From Adiantum capillus-veneris (taxonomy: Eukaryota > Streptophyta > Polypodiopsida > Polypodiales > Pteridaceae): DNA of 58,000 bases. Numbering within the stretch: position 1 is the first letter of the stretch; every line of letters begins with the position of its first letter. Location of the stretch: assembly GCA_014529385.2 (NCBI GenBank), contig CM043960.1, positions 23,390,896 to 23,448,895 of the forward strand, written 5' to 3'. Below, piece by piece: positions 42,393 to 53,499 of the stretch. Made by a program: the position numbers and the translations under genes. The notes beneath the pieces were generated by a model. The model was not told the origin of the DNA, ran no database searches, and saw only the letters and a program-made list of their open reading frames with translations.

Positions 42393-44387
42393 ATGGCTGA
42401 CAATAATCAAGAGAGTAGAATGAACATTGATAGCTTTGATTTTGCACATGGAGATGATGCTCCCATGTTTGTGAATTATCTCGTCACTAGGTTACAGCAA
42501 GCTATGGGCAACCCTGCTTTGCAAGCCGAAGTTACTCAACAACTTCGTGCTTATGGAATTTCCCTTCCTCTCCAAGAGGAGAGAGAGCTTAGGAGGCCTA
42601 TTCAAGAGACCCCCAAAAGAAGACTCTCTCCCATTCGAGAGGAGGAATCCAAAGAGCAAGAAAGCAGTGAAAGATTAAGTTCCTTTGAAGATGTGGCTCC
42701 ACGAAGACGGCGGTCTAGATGATCACCCACTCCTCCCAAGAGGAAAATATCAACACATAGTCCTTCTCCTCATCACTCTGAAAGGCAAGAGAGGAAAAAA
42801 AGGAAGAAAAGGGCTAGGAAGAGGTCACCCTCTTCTCCTTCTTCTTCACCTTCCTCCTCTTCTGACGAAAGTTATGGTTATTCTCCTAAAGAATACAAGA
42901 GGGGAGGACATCGCAAATCATTTCCTGCATGGCGAAGGTGACAAAAGCTAAAGAAGTTCAAGGAGTGAGGAAAGAGTATCTCTTTTCTCACCTATGATGG
43001 CACCTTCGGTGCTATCGACAAAGTGTTGGCCTTCATCCAGCAATTTGATGCGGCCTTTGGAGATGAGGGCTTCACAGAGTCCTCTAAGCTACGCCATGTA
43101 GCTATGCACTTCCAAACATCAGCTCGTCAATGGTGGGCTAGCCTTCGTGGAAATGGTGAAGCCCCAAAGACATGGAAAACTCTACGAGTTTCCATCATGA
43201 AGCAATTCCTTGCAAGCGATGCAAAGGACAAAGTGCTTACCGAATGGCGCAGCTTGAAGCTCCTCTCCCATGAGTCTATCCACAAATATGTAGACAAGTT
43301 TTGGGATTTACATCTCAAGGCTACTGTCTTTCAAAAGATAGACTTTGCCGAGCAAAGGCAGCAATTCTGTGCGGGATTACCTGAAGAGATGGCTGAATAC
43401 ATCAACTCTCAACGGCCTGGTACTATTAGCGAAGTAATCCATCACACCATGGTTGCTTCACGCATCAATTTACATCAAGGGGCTAGACGTAATGTCAAGC
43501 CCATGGAAAACAAAGACAAAAATGATGCAAAGGGGAAAACCAATGTTCAAAATACTTCCCAAGTCAATTCCAACAACAACAACAATCGGTCCAAGGAGAA
43601 GGGAGTTTACAAAGGTAAAAACAAACTCTCTCCTGAAGAGCTTGAAGCTTTTCTCAAGGACCATAAGTGTTTCAAGTGTGGGGAGCAAGGACATGGCTAT
43701 CGTTCTTGCCCCAAGAAGAATACTCGCAATGAGACTCCTAGGGCTTCCACCATCGAAGCTCCAAAAGAGGATGCCCATTGCAAAGGATCATCACTTTCCT
43801 ATGCTTGGGGAAAGGTAAGAGAGCATGATGCCTTCATCTTGTTTGACCCTGGCTCTACTCTTAACTTCATATCAATGGAGTTGGCCACCAAGTTGGGCAT
43901 TCAAGCTTTTGAGATGGGAGATATAGTAGTGGCTGATGCATTTTTCAAGGGACAACAAGCCTCCGTTACTCCCTTGATTGGGAAGTTGAGGCTTCATGTC
44001 TAAAGCTATGTCGACAAAGAAGACTTCTTCATCTCTCCTCTCCAACATGAGGATGTTATCCTTGGGGCACCATGGTTTGATCGCATGGCTGCCAACATGA
44101 AGTTCCCTGAAAGGAGAATCTACTTCACCTACAGGGGAAAGAACATGTATATAGATGCTAGTGAGCGTGGTCGCACTATTGCACTTGTAAATCCTCTTGC
44201 TTTTGCTAAGTCAATGAAGAGTTTAGTTTCTGCGTACATGATTTTTGTCAAAGAGTCTCTAAAAGATACTAATGTTTCATCAAATGTAAATGGTAGGAAT
44301 CAAGAAGAGTTAGACTTTTCTAATTTTCTAAAAGGATTCGAAGATGTGTTCATCGATGATATCCCTATGGACTTACCTCCAAAATGA
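42393..44387 (+). pseudogene. Gypsy-C gag and protease
   Basis: The ATG at 42393 opens the family gag. It lacks four codons (GAND region) present in A and B, a deletion shared with D. A TGA at 42720-42722 interrupts the arginine/serine-rich stretch; another TGA at 42966-42968 (after KKFKE) is shared with D. The piece 43023-44003 carries the assembly domain, the knuckle CFKCGEQGHGYRSC and protease FDPGSTLNFIS. A TAA splits protease at 44001-44003. The last piece ends at the TGA 44385-44387 common to B, C and D. Confidence 0.92.
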
Positions 44388-47164
44388 GGGGATGATGACC
44401 ATCGTATTGAGCTCCTTCCTGGAAGCTCACCACCTAACAAGCCTCCTTATCGAGTCTCACAAGCTCAACAAAAGGAGATGATGAGGCAAGTACAAGAGCT
44501 GGTAGACAAAGGGATGGTGAGGCCTGGTTCCTCTCCCTTTTGTTCTCTAGTCCTTTTAGTGAAAAAGAAAGATGGTACATATCGTATGTGTGTGGACTAT
44601 CGAAAAATTAAAGCATATCAGTATCAAAAATAGATTTCCCGTACCTTGGGTAGAAGATCTGTTTGATAAGCTATAAGGTTCGACCTACTTCAGTAGGATT
44701 GACCTTAAGAGTGGCTATCATCAAATAAGGATAGTGGATGAAGATATCTTAAAGACCGCGTTTCGCACAACATTTGGTCTTTATGAATATCTAGTCATGG
44801 CTTTTGGATTGACTAATGCACCAGCTACGTTCAATCGTTTGATGGAGAAAATTTTTAGACCATACCGCAAATTCGCTGGAGTGTTCTTTGATGATATCAT
44901 CATCTACTCCAAGTCTTTGGAGGAACATAAGCAACATCTCCAAGTGATTTTTCAAGCATTGAGGGAGAATAAGCTTTTTCTCAACGAAAAGAAAAGCGAA
45001 TTCTTCCTTCAAGAGATTCAATACCTAGGTCATATTATCTCTAAAGATGGTATCCAAATGGATCCATCAAAGTTAGAGGTAATAAAAGCATGGCCTAACC
45101 CAAGAAATCTACATGAGCTAAGAATCTTTGTTGGTATGTGCGCATACTATAGGCGCTTCATAGCAAAATTATCTCAAGTAGTAGGACCACTACACGACTT
45201 AACTAAGAAGAATGTTAAGTTTGTATGGACTGCTAAGGAGCAAAATGCTTCTGAAAATATCAAAGAGAAGCTTACTTCCCAACCAGTCCTCGTGCTTCCG
45301 GATCTCTCAAAGCCATTTGAGGTCCAATGTGATGCTTGTGGTGATTGTCTTGGAGAAGTTTTGCTTCAAGAAGGGCATGCCATAGCATATGAGAGCCGAA
45401 GGCTCAATATTGATGAACGAGTCTTGGGCATTTATGAGAAAGAGATTTTAGCTGTTCTACACGCCCTAGACACATGGAAGCACTATCTATTGGGGACTCC
45501 ATTTATCCTATGAACCGACCACCAAAGTCTCAAGTATTTCATGACGCAAACCAAGCTTTCCGACAAACAAATGAGGTGGGCAAATTTTCTTTCGCAATTT
45601 AAATTTCCATATTGCTCACATAGCTGGTAAGCACAATCAAGTGGCCGATGCACTTTCACGACGACCCAAAGTTAATGCGGTGTCTATAGCTACTCACAAT
45701 GATCTATCCTCTATGATAGATGAGTATGCTACTGACCCTGACTTTAGCGACATAATGTCAGCCCTTGCTTTGGGGAAGAAAGAGGAACCATTCACCTTGC
45801 AGGATGGTTATCTTCTCCACGGAAATAGGCTATGTGTTACCCATTCCCTTCGTGAGAAAGTTATGTATGAATCCCATGCTCCTTCATATGCGGGGCATAG
45901 AGGTATTCAACCTACTCTCCGAGGAGTAGAGACGTACTTCTATTGGCCTACCATGAAAGTGGACATACAAGAGTATGTTTCAAAATGTGTAGTATGCCAA
46001 AAGACCAAGTATGATAGAGGGAAGCAACCTGGATAACTCCAGCCATTGCCTATTCCAAATTCACCATGGGAGAGTATATCCATGGATTTCATCTTTGGAT
46101 TACCCAAGTCTATCCATGGGAATACAGGAATATGGACAATAGTTGACAGGTTTAGCAAGCAAGCACATTTTATTCCTGTCAAAAAGACTATTAAGGCACA
46201 TCAAATGGCAACTCTCTTCATATCTCAGATTTTCAAGTACCATGGATTACCCACATCCATCGTGTCAGATAGAGATCCTAGAATGACTAGTAATTTCTGA
46301 AAAGTTCTCTTTGAAAATCTAGGAACAAGATTGAATTTCTCTTCGGCCTATTAGCCACAAACGGATGGCCAAAGTGAGATATCCAATCTTACGATACTCG
46401 ATCTACTCAAGACTTATGTTACCGAAGTAGATCAACGCTCACAATGGGAAACGTACTTACCACTTGTAGAGTATGCCTACAATAATACTTTACATACTTC
46501 TACGGGAAAAGCACCTTTTGAGATCATTGAGGGAAGACATAAAAGTCCCTTGCTCCTCAAAGTACATGGGGAGATCTTCGCCGCCGATGAGTATAGCCGT
46601 GACCTACAAGAATCTTTTCAAAAGATTAGGGAGGCTATAGCCATCTCTCAACAAAGGCAAAAAGCTGCTGCTGATAAGCACAGAAGAGCCTTAATGTTCA
46701 AAGAAAATGATTGGGTCTTACTCAAGTTTCCTAAGGCTCGATTAAGGCAAACGACGGGCAAAAATCCTACGAGCCATCAAAAGTATTATGCTAAACTAGC
46801 AAAAAGATACTATGGTCCTTTCCAAATCTTGAAGCCTATCAATGAGACAGCTTATCAACTCAAGTTGCCCAACCATTGGCTCATACACAGTGCCTTTCAT
46901 GTAAGCCTACTTAAGCCCTACAAAGGAGAGCCACCAATTGAACCAATTATTGAAGACCCTCCCGAAGTTCAAGACCAAGAAGAGGTGCTACAACCCGAAG
47001 CTGTTCTTCGGCATGAAGACAATATACTACGGCATGGTAAGATTATCCGACGATATCTTATTATGTTCAAAAATTATCCTTTTGAAGATGCTAGATGGAT
47101 GCAAGGAATACAGCTTAAGGATAGTATGAACCTTGTCAATGCTTACAATGCTACATTAGAGTAA
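44388..47164 (+). pseudogene. Gypsy-C RT, RNase H, integrase and chromodomain-like tail
   Basis: RT is damaged around VDYR (about 44600) and again before 44700. The piece 44734-45513 has [21 protein letters not shown] and the RNase H start CDACGDCLG. A TGA replaces an arginine codon at 45511-45513. Integrase pieces are 45641-46036 (GHRGIQPTLRG, VVCQKTK), 46046-46300 (MDFIFGLP, VSDRDPRM) and, after stops at 46298-46300 and about 46351, a last piece 46550-47164 that ends with the tail RRYLIMFKNYPFEDARWM. Most breaks are single substitutions, many CGA or CAA to a stop, rather than indels. Confidence 0.92.
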
Positions 47165-47525
47165 GCAAATGTACAAATTTCTTTTAAATGACTCATGTTT
47201 TTGTCCTATAAGACTAGTCCTCTTTTTAATTGTGCACAAATTTAACTAGTATGCATGCTTAGAATCATGTTTGTGATGAGACGACGTCTCTCAAACACCA
47301 AGTAGAATTTGTCACTCTACTTTGGGAGAATGAAATGGACTAAAGAGCAGACATGCTTGCGGCAGCTATGTCTCCCAAGCACCAAATGGATTAGTAATCC
47401 ATCTTGAAAAGATGTTGTAGGGTAAAAAGGGATCCTCTACCCGCTAAGTAAAATTGACTAATGACTAAGGCTTGATCTCTTCTACCTCATAGTCGAGGAC
47501 GACTATGATTTCAAGAGAGAGGTAA
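47165..47525 (+). other. Gypsy-C 3' untranslated region and polypurine tract
   Basis: Same stretch as 34330-34688 in A, with AAGAGAGAGGTAA directly before the LTR. Confidence 0.75.
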
Positions 47526-49186
47526 TGTCATAAAATCTAATATCTAATATCTAAAAAACCCAAATGATTTTCTCATATTAAATTGATCACTTAATGTGGG
47601 AGAATAAACGGGAACAAGTGTTAAGATATAGACATGTGCTTATATATCTATCTCAACACGGGGCCAATGGTAAAGGGGCCCAAATGGAGGATGGTCTATC
47701 AAAGAGCAAGGCTAAAAAATTGAGCATAAGACCTTAGGGTTAGCTTCATTGAAGACCTCCAATAATGTGTGTAAAAAGCCTTTGACCTTAGGCAAGCTAG
47801 GGCTAAGCTTGAGGCGAGGGAACCCGACCCAGCTCGAGGTGCTTGTCCTGCTTGATGACTAAGGTGCTTGAGGTGCTTGATGATTGAGGTGCTTGAGATG
47901 CTTGAGGTGCTTAATTATTGAGATGCTTGAGGTGCTTGAGATGCTTGAGGTGCTTAATTATTGAGATGCTTGAGGTGCTTGACATGCTTGAGATGCTAGG
48001 GTTGCACTTGAGGTGAGAACCCACCCCAAGCTTAAAGTGCTTATGAGCCAAGCTTTTGGTGGGAACTGGGCCTATGCATGAGGGGTTGAGGTGTCAAAAA
48101 GTCAAAGATTCAATCCCTACAAGGAGGGGGCGAGCCCTACATGAGGGGGGATGAGAGAGAACACCCACACACTCACACAAGGCATGCATGGTACAAAGAA
48201 AGAAAAAGGGACACTTGTCAAGTTCCTCCTCATGTTGCCCTCATGGTGTGCCTGAAGCCTATTGGTTGGCCACCCAAGGGGTCCAATAATAATTTAGGAG
48301 ATTTAATTAATTGATTTAGCATTTATCTAGCCCTCTCTCTCAAAGGGGAAAGGGGGACACTTGTCTCAAGGCTACGCTTGCTGCTTGTAATGCCTCCTGC
48401 TTGTGATTGGCTAGGCCTCGAGGGGTCCAATGAGCTTCAAGCATGAGATACAAGGAGGGGTCGACCCAAGCAAGCTAGGGGGTTGCTTAGGGGGTATACT
48501 CACCCACACACACTCAAAAACACTCTCATTGTGTGCTATGCAAAGTGCAAGAGCTCCCTCTCCTTCTCCAAGCAAGTAGAGGTTGAGAGCCTACACCAAC
48601 ACTCTTGGATATGGAGTGCAAATCCAACCAAGATCCATGCTTCAATGCTTAAGATTTCCATCTCCTTCTTCTTCATTACTACGCTATTATGTATGCTAAC
48701 AACAAGGGTTATGATAAGTGAGGAACTAATTGTTTCTCCTACGAAATGTTTCTTCTTCCTCTTCCCTACCCTCATTCCCTGCTAGCTCTCTCCACCTTCG
48801 AAGGTGTTTGAGGTCTTGGGATAGTTGAAGCTTTCTTCAAGTTTATGTTATGTTTGTGATGCATGAAGCTTTCCATCTTCATTGCATCACCTAGGTCACA
48901 AGGAACACAAAGATTGTATTGTAACAAGTCTCTCTTAATGGGAGAAATCATAATACAAATGCCTATTGGAGGGGGGACCGGCTCCATATAAATCTGGTCC
49001 TCAACTGTTGTCATGTTCTCTAAATTATCTCTCTTGGAAAAGTATCGTTCATGCCAAGTTAACTAATTGCTATGATTATGTTGCTATATTCAATTATGTT
49101 CACCCGCTATGCTCACAAAGTCATTTCTCAAAAGTACTCTCATTAATTTCCGCTACTCTCAAATTAAATAGGCCAATTCCATTACA
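47526..49186 (+). repeat. Middle LTR shared by Gypsy-C (3') and Gypsy-D (5')
   Basis: 1661 bp, longer than the C 5' LTR because of extra minisatellite units around 47880-47990. A polypurine tract lies on its left and a PBS on its right, so it acts as 3' LTR for C and 5' LTR for D. No target duplication separates the two elements. Confidence 0.92.
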
Positions 49187-49187
49187 T

Positions 49188-49199
49188 TGGTATCAGAGC
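49188..49199 (+). other. Gypsy-D primer binding site (tRNA-iMet)
   Basis: TGGTATCAGAGC after the middle LTR. Confidence 0.92.
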
Positions 49200-49600
49200 A
49201 TTTGGTTTCTCTTTTCTTACTTAAGAAGAGAGGTCCTTAAGTAGCCTATAAATGGTTGATGTTGTTAATTATATTAGGGTAAGTGGAACTGGGATCTATT
49301 ATCGGTTTTGTTGAGCCCACTATGTGGGGGATGGTGCACACCTCGGGAGCTTTGGACTTAATAATGGAGTCTTTTTAGACTTGCCTACGGCTTTACCATT
49401 ATTGAGCCATAAGAAGTACGAAAGGAGCTAGCCCTTGGCAACTCTGCTATGTTAGACCTACTCCTCTACTCTCTATAATTAACCACTTCTAGCCGTGGGT
49501 GTAGATACTTAAGAGCCGATTTTCGAAGGCTAAGAGGAGTGGAAACTAAGGTTTTGAATTGCCAAAGCATACACTAAGTACATACATAAATTTTGTTAAC

Positions 49601-50176
49601 ATGGCTGACAATAATCAAGAGAGTAGAATGAACATTGATAGCTTTGATTTTGCACATGGAGATGATGCTCCCATGTTTGTAAATTATCTCGTCACTAGGT
49701 TACAGCAAGCTATGGGAAACCCTGCTTTGCAAGCCGAAGTTACTCAACAACTTCGTGCTTATGGAATTTCCCTTCCTCTCCAAGAGGAGAGAGAGCTTAG
49801 GAGGCCTCTTGAAGAGACCCCCAAAAGAAGACTCTCTCCCATTCGAGAGGAGGAATCCAAAGAGCAAGAAAGCAATGAAAGATTAAGTTCCTCTGAAGAT
49901 GTGGCTCCACGAAGACGGCGGTCTAGACGATCGCCCACTCCTCCGAAGAGGAAAATATCAACACATAGTCCTTCTCCTCATCACTCTGAAAGGCAAGAGA
50001 GGAAACAAAGGAAGAAAATGGCTAGGAAGAGGTCACCCTCTTCTCCTTCTTCTTCACCTTCCTCCTCTTCTGACGAAAGTTATGGTTATTCTCCTAAAGA
50101 ATACAAGAGGGGAGGACATCGCAAATCATTTCCTGCATGGCGAAAGTCACAAAAGCTAAAGAAGTTCAAGGAGTGA
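49601..50176 (+). pseudogene. Gypsy-D gag N-terminal part with RS-rich region
   Basis: Starts at the family ATG (49601). It stays in frame through the acidic N-terminus and the whole arginine/serine-rich region (RRRRSRRSPTPPKRK, SPSSSPSSSSDESYGYSP), with no deletion such as A has. This piece therefore shows the original reading frame across that junction. It ends at TGA 50174-50176 after KKFKE. Confidence 0.9.
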
Positions 50177-50230
50177 GGAAAGAGTATCTCTTTTCTCACC
50201 TATGATGGCACCTTCGGTGGTATCGACAAA

Positions 50231-51595
50231 GTGTTGGCCTTCATCCAGCAATTTGATGCGGCCTTTGGAGATGAGGGCTCCAGAGAGTCCTCTAAGCTAT
50301 GCCATGTAGCTATGCACTTCCAAAAGTCAGCTCGTCAATGGTGGGCTAGCCTTCGTGGAAATGGTGAAGCCCCAAAGACATGGAAAACTCTACGAGTTTC
50401 CATCATGAAGCAATTCCTTGCAAGCGATGCAAAGGACAAAGTGCTTACCGAATGGCGCAGTTTGAAGCTCCTCTCCCATGAGTCTATCCACAAATATGTA
50501 GACAAGTTTTGGGATTTACATCTCAAGGCTACTGTCTTTCAAAAGATAGACTTTGCCAAGCAAAGGCAACAATTCTGTGCGGGATTACCTGAAGAGATGG
50601 CCGAATATATCAACTGTCAACGGCCTGGTACTATTAGCGAAGTAATCCATCACACCATGGTTGCTTCACGCATCAATTTACATCAAGGGGCTAGACGTAA
50701 TGTCAAGCCCATGGAAAACAAAGACAAAAATGATGCAAAGGGGAAAACCAATGTTCAAAATACTTCCCAAGTCAATTCCAACAACAACAACAATCGGTCC
50801 AAGGAGAAGGGAGTTTACAAAGCTAAAAACAAACTCTCTCCTGAAGAGATTGAAGCTTTTCTCAAGGACCATAAGTGTTTCAAGTGTGGGGAGCAAGGAC
50901 ATGGATATCGTTCTTGCCCCAAGAAGAATACTCGCAATGAGACTCCTAGGGCTTCCACCATCGAAGCTCCAAAAGAGGATGCCCATTGCAAAGGATCATC
51001 ACTTTCCTATGCTTGGGGAAAGGTAAGAGAGCATGATGCCTTCATCTTGTTTGACCCTGGCTCTACTCTTAACTTCATATCAATGGAGTTGGCCACCAAG
51101 TTGGGCATTCAAGCTTTTGAGATGGGAGGTATAGTATTGGCTGATGCATTTTTCAAGGGACAACAAGCCTCCGTTACTCCCTTGATTGGGAAGTTGAGGC
51201 TTCATGTCCAAAGCTATGTCGATAAAGAAGACTTCTTCATCTCTCCTCTCCAACATGAGGATGTTATCCTTGGGGCACCATGGTTTGATCGCATGGCTGC
51301 CAACATGAAGTTCCCTGAAAGGAGAATCTACTTCACCTACAGGGGAAAGAACATGTATATAGATGCTAGTGAGCGTGGTCGCACTATTCCACTTGTAAAT
51401 CCTCTTGCTTTTGATAAGTCAATGAAGAGTTCAGTTTCTGCGTACATGATTTTTGTCAAAGAGTCTGTAAAAGATACTAATGTTTCATCAAATGTAAATG
51501 GTAGGAATCAAGAAGAGTTAGACTTTTCTAAATTTCTAAAAGGATTCGAGGATGTGTTCATCGATGATATCCCTATGGACTTACCTCCAAAATGA
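50231..51595 (+). pseudogene. Gypsy-D gag C-terminal part and protease
   Basis: 454 codons from the first ATG-like position after the stop; the real frame simply continues from 50177. It holds the assembly domain (FIQQFDAAFGDEG, WWASLRGNGEAPKTW), the knuckle CFKCGEQGHGYRSC, protease with FDPGSTLNFIS and DVILGAPWFDRM. It ends at the TGA 51593-51595 shared with B and C. Confidence 0.9.
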
Positions 51596-51830
51596 GGGGA
51601 TGATGACCATCGTATTGAGCTCCTTCCTAGAAGCTCACCACCTAACAAGCCTCCTTATCGAGTCTCACAAGCAACAAGAGGAGATCATGAGGCAAGTACA
51701 AGAGCTGGTACACAAAGGGATGGTGAGGCCTAGTTCCTCTCCCTTTTGTTCTCCAGTCCTTTTAGTGCAAAAGAATGATGGTACATACTGTATGTGTGTG
51801 GACTATCGAGCACTAAACCATATCACTATC
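51596..51830 (+). pseudogene. Gypsy-D RT start, truncated
   Basis: A three-base loss in the SQAQQEE block, then [28 protein letters not shown], and [12 protein letters not shown]. The RT breaks there, without the catalytic FFDD. Confidence 0.85.
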
Positions 51831-52963
51831 ACTCTAAAGGCATTTTGGCCACTCAAGTGCACCCAAATGGATGCCATGGATATAATAACTTTGATTTGAT
51901 TCGAGGGCACCCTATGGACCTTGGGCCATAGGGTGTTAGTGTAGAGGCTCTCAAGATGCATTTATGCCATTCAAGGGCTACAACTTTGGACCTCTATGGC
52001 CCTAGGGCCACAAGGTTCCTCTAATGTCATAAGAGAACCTATGATCCTATGTTAGCAGCAAGCTAACCCATGTATCATTTTTTGGGAGCTTTTGTTGTAA
52101 AAACATATATTCTTTTGATAAAGCGGAAATATTGTAACTGCTATTTTTCAGATGGATATTGTAATTGATGAGTTGGAGCTATAAGCTTCCAGATTGTATA
52201 AACTTATCCTTAGTTAGAGCTCCCAGATTATTAGTTTTTGACCACAGAAACCTTGACTAAGGTAAAAAGACCAATTTTTGTAAGTTATTTTTCAAGTTTT
52301 TGGATAAAAAATACACAACGTGAGCTAACGATGCTCATTTCTCTCCTTCTCGCGCTTCTTACTCCCTTCCTGGTTGTCACATTGCAGTGCCGTCTATTGC
52401 GTTGCAACCGCGGGTAAGAGCTCTACGCATTGACCTAAACATTTCATGGTAAACTGTAGCTTTTGGCGTCGTCGACCTGCGGCCTTATTTCATTATAAGT
52501 AGGAATTTAATCTAGGAAGTAATCACAAAGTAAGCATAGGCGAGGTATTGGGGCATCGTTGCTAAGCATTTATATGCATTCTGGGTCGAAAACGACTAGG
52601 TCAAAAACTCATTGCTGTTAATAATCGTGATTTTTGCACTTGAACTAAAGTAAAATTTGAGACTAAGCATGTGTGCTTAGGTCTTATATACATGTCCTAG
52701 AAGTTTTGTAACAGTCGGATGGCGTTTGATGCTGTAATGGTTATGATTTGTTTGCCGATTAGCAACTAGCTTTTGGTGACTTTGGTCATTTGAGTGTAGT
52801 TTGTGTTAGATGCGAGTTGTCTATTGTTTCCCAAGAGATTGACAACCTCTTGTAGCCTCTATGCAATATTCAAGTCAGCTTTGTCCCATGGATTGACAAT
52901 TATGTTCGTGGTTCTCGCTATGTCTGTAATAAGATAAGAGTGAGGTTAGAAACCCGTCCCACA
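51831..52963 (+). repeat. Region holding the probable 5' LTR of Gypsy-E
   Basis: Non-coding, ending AACCCGTCCCACA directly before a TGGCGCC-type PBS, so its right part should be an LTR. Its left edge is unknown because no partner LTR lies in the window. It includes a hairpin with 10-bp arms (51908-51917 and 51926-51935) and a perfect 14-bp palindrome at 51997-52010. Confidence 0.5.
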
Positions 52964-52965
52964 TT

Positions 52966-52986
52966 TGGCGCCACTGCCGTGGATTG
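52966..52986 (+). other. Gypsy-E primer binding site, Athila/Tat type
   Basis: TGGCGCCACTGCCGTGGATT, close to the site used by Athila/Tat Gypsy elements and clearly not tRNA-Met. It shows that E belongs to another Gypsy lineage than A-D. Confidence 0.75.
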
Positions 52987-53499
52987 AATAGACCTAAACT
53001 AGAAAAAACACGAGCATCTTGTGTAGTTGGTCTTTAACTTCCTCTAGGATCACCTAGAGTTAAAACTTACTCTTTAAAAACCACATAGCTTCAGATTGTC
53101 GTCTTTTGCTGTGTAGAGGTAGCTTGGAAGTAGATTGTACTTACTAAGCACCTTGTAGGATTAGATTAGGATTTTGAGAATGCTTGATGGACAAGACAAG
53201 TCTTAAGATCACGGCTTAGAAAACCATAAAAAACAAGAAAACAAGTGTTTGTGGACACTTTCCACAACCCCATTGTAGTAGAACCTAGGAGTAGGGTAAG
53301 TAGAATTCGAGGTGGGATCTCAAAGCATTGCTCACGCCAAAAGAATGAACTATGAGTTGCTTATGTGAAGTTGCATAATTTCAGGTCTACAGCTTGAAAC
53401 AACACCAAAAGACTGTCAACCACTGAAGCCGACTGGAGAGTATGCTCTAAAAGTTGTATGAACCAGTGGGTAAGCTTAAAGAGGCAATTGAGGTAAATT
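52987..53499 (+). other. Gypsy-E proximal leader
   Basis: Non-coding stretch between the PBS and the repeat array. No frame or motif is recognised. Confidence 0.5.

Larger units (their letters stand above)
40342..49186 (+). mobile_element. Gypsy-C: full-length Ty3/Gypsy with two LTRs, sharing its right LTR with D
   Basis: LTR 40342-41978, PBS 41980-41991, gag ATG 42393, pol to 47164, polypurine tract about 47513-47525, LTR 47526-49186. Both LTRs have the subfamily mark taatatctaatatctaa (a repeat near the LTR start not found in A). The right LTR is followed by a PBS and another internal region instead of host DNA and a TSD. The flank to the left is ggctt (40337-40341). The coding region has many stops. 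Confidence 0.93.
49188..51830 (+). mobile_element. Gypsy-D: internal region truncated in RT
   Basis: It repeats the C internal region from the PBS through leader, gag and protease into the first RT block. It breaks after [11 protein letters not shown] at 51830; beyond it the sequence is unrelated. It shares with C the gag deletion, the TGA after KKFKE and the TGA after DLPPK, so D and C descend from one ancestor by duplication. Confidence 0.92.
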
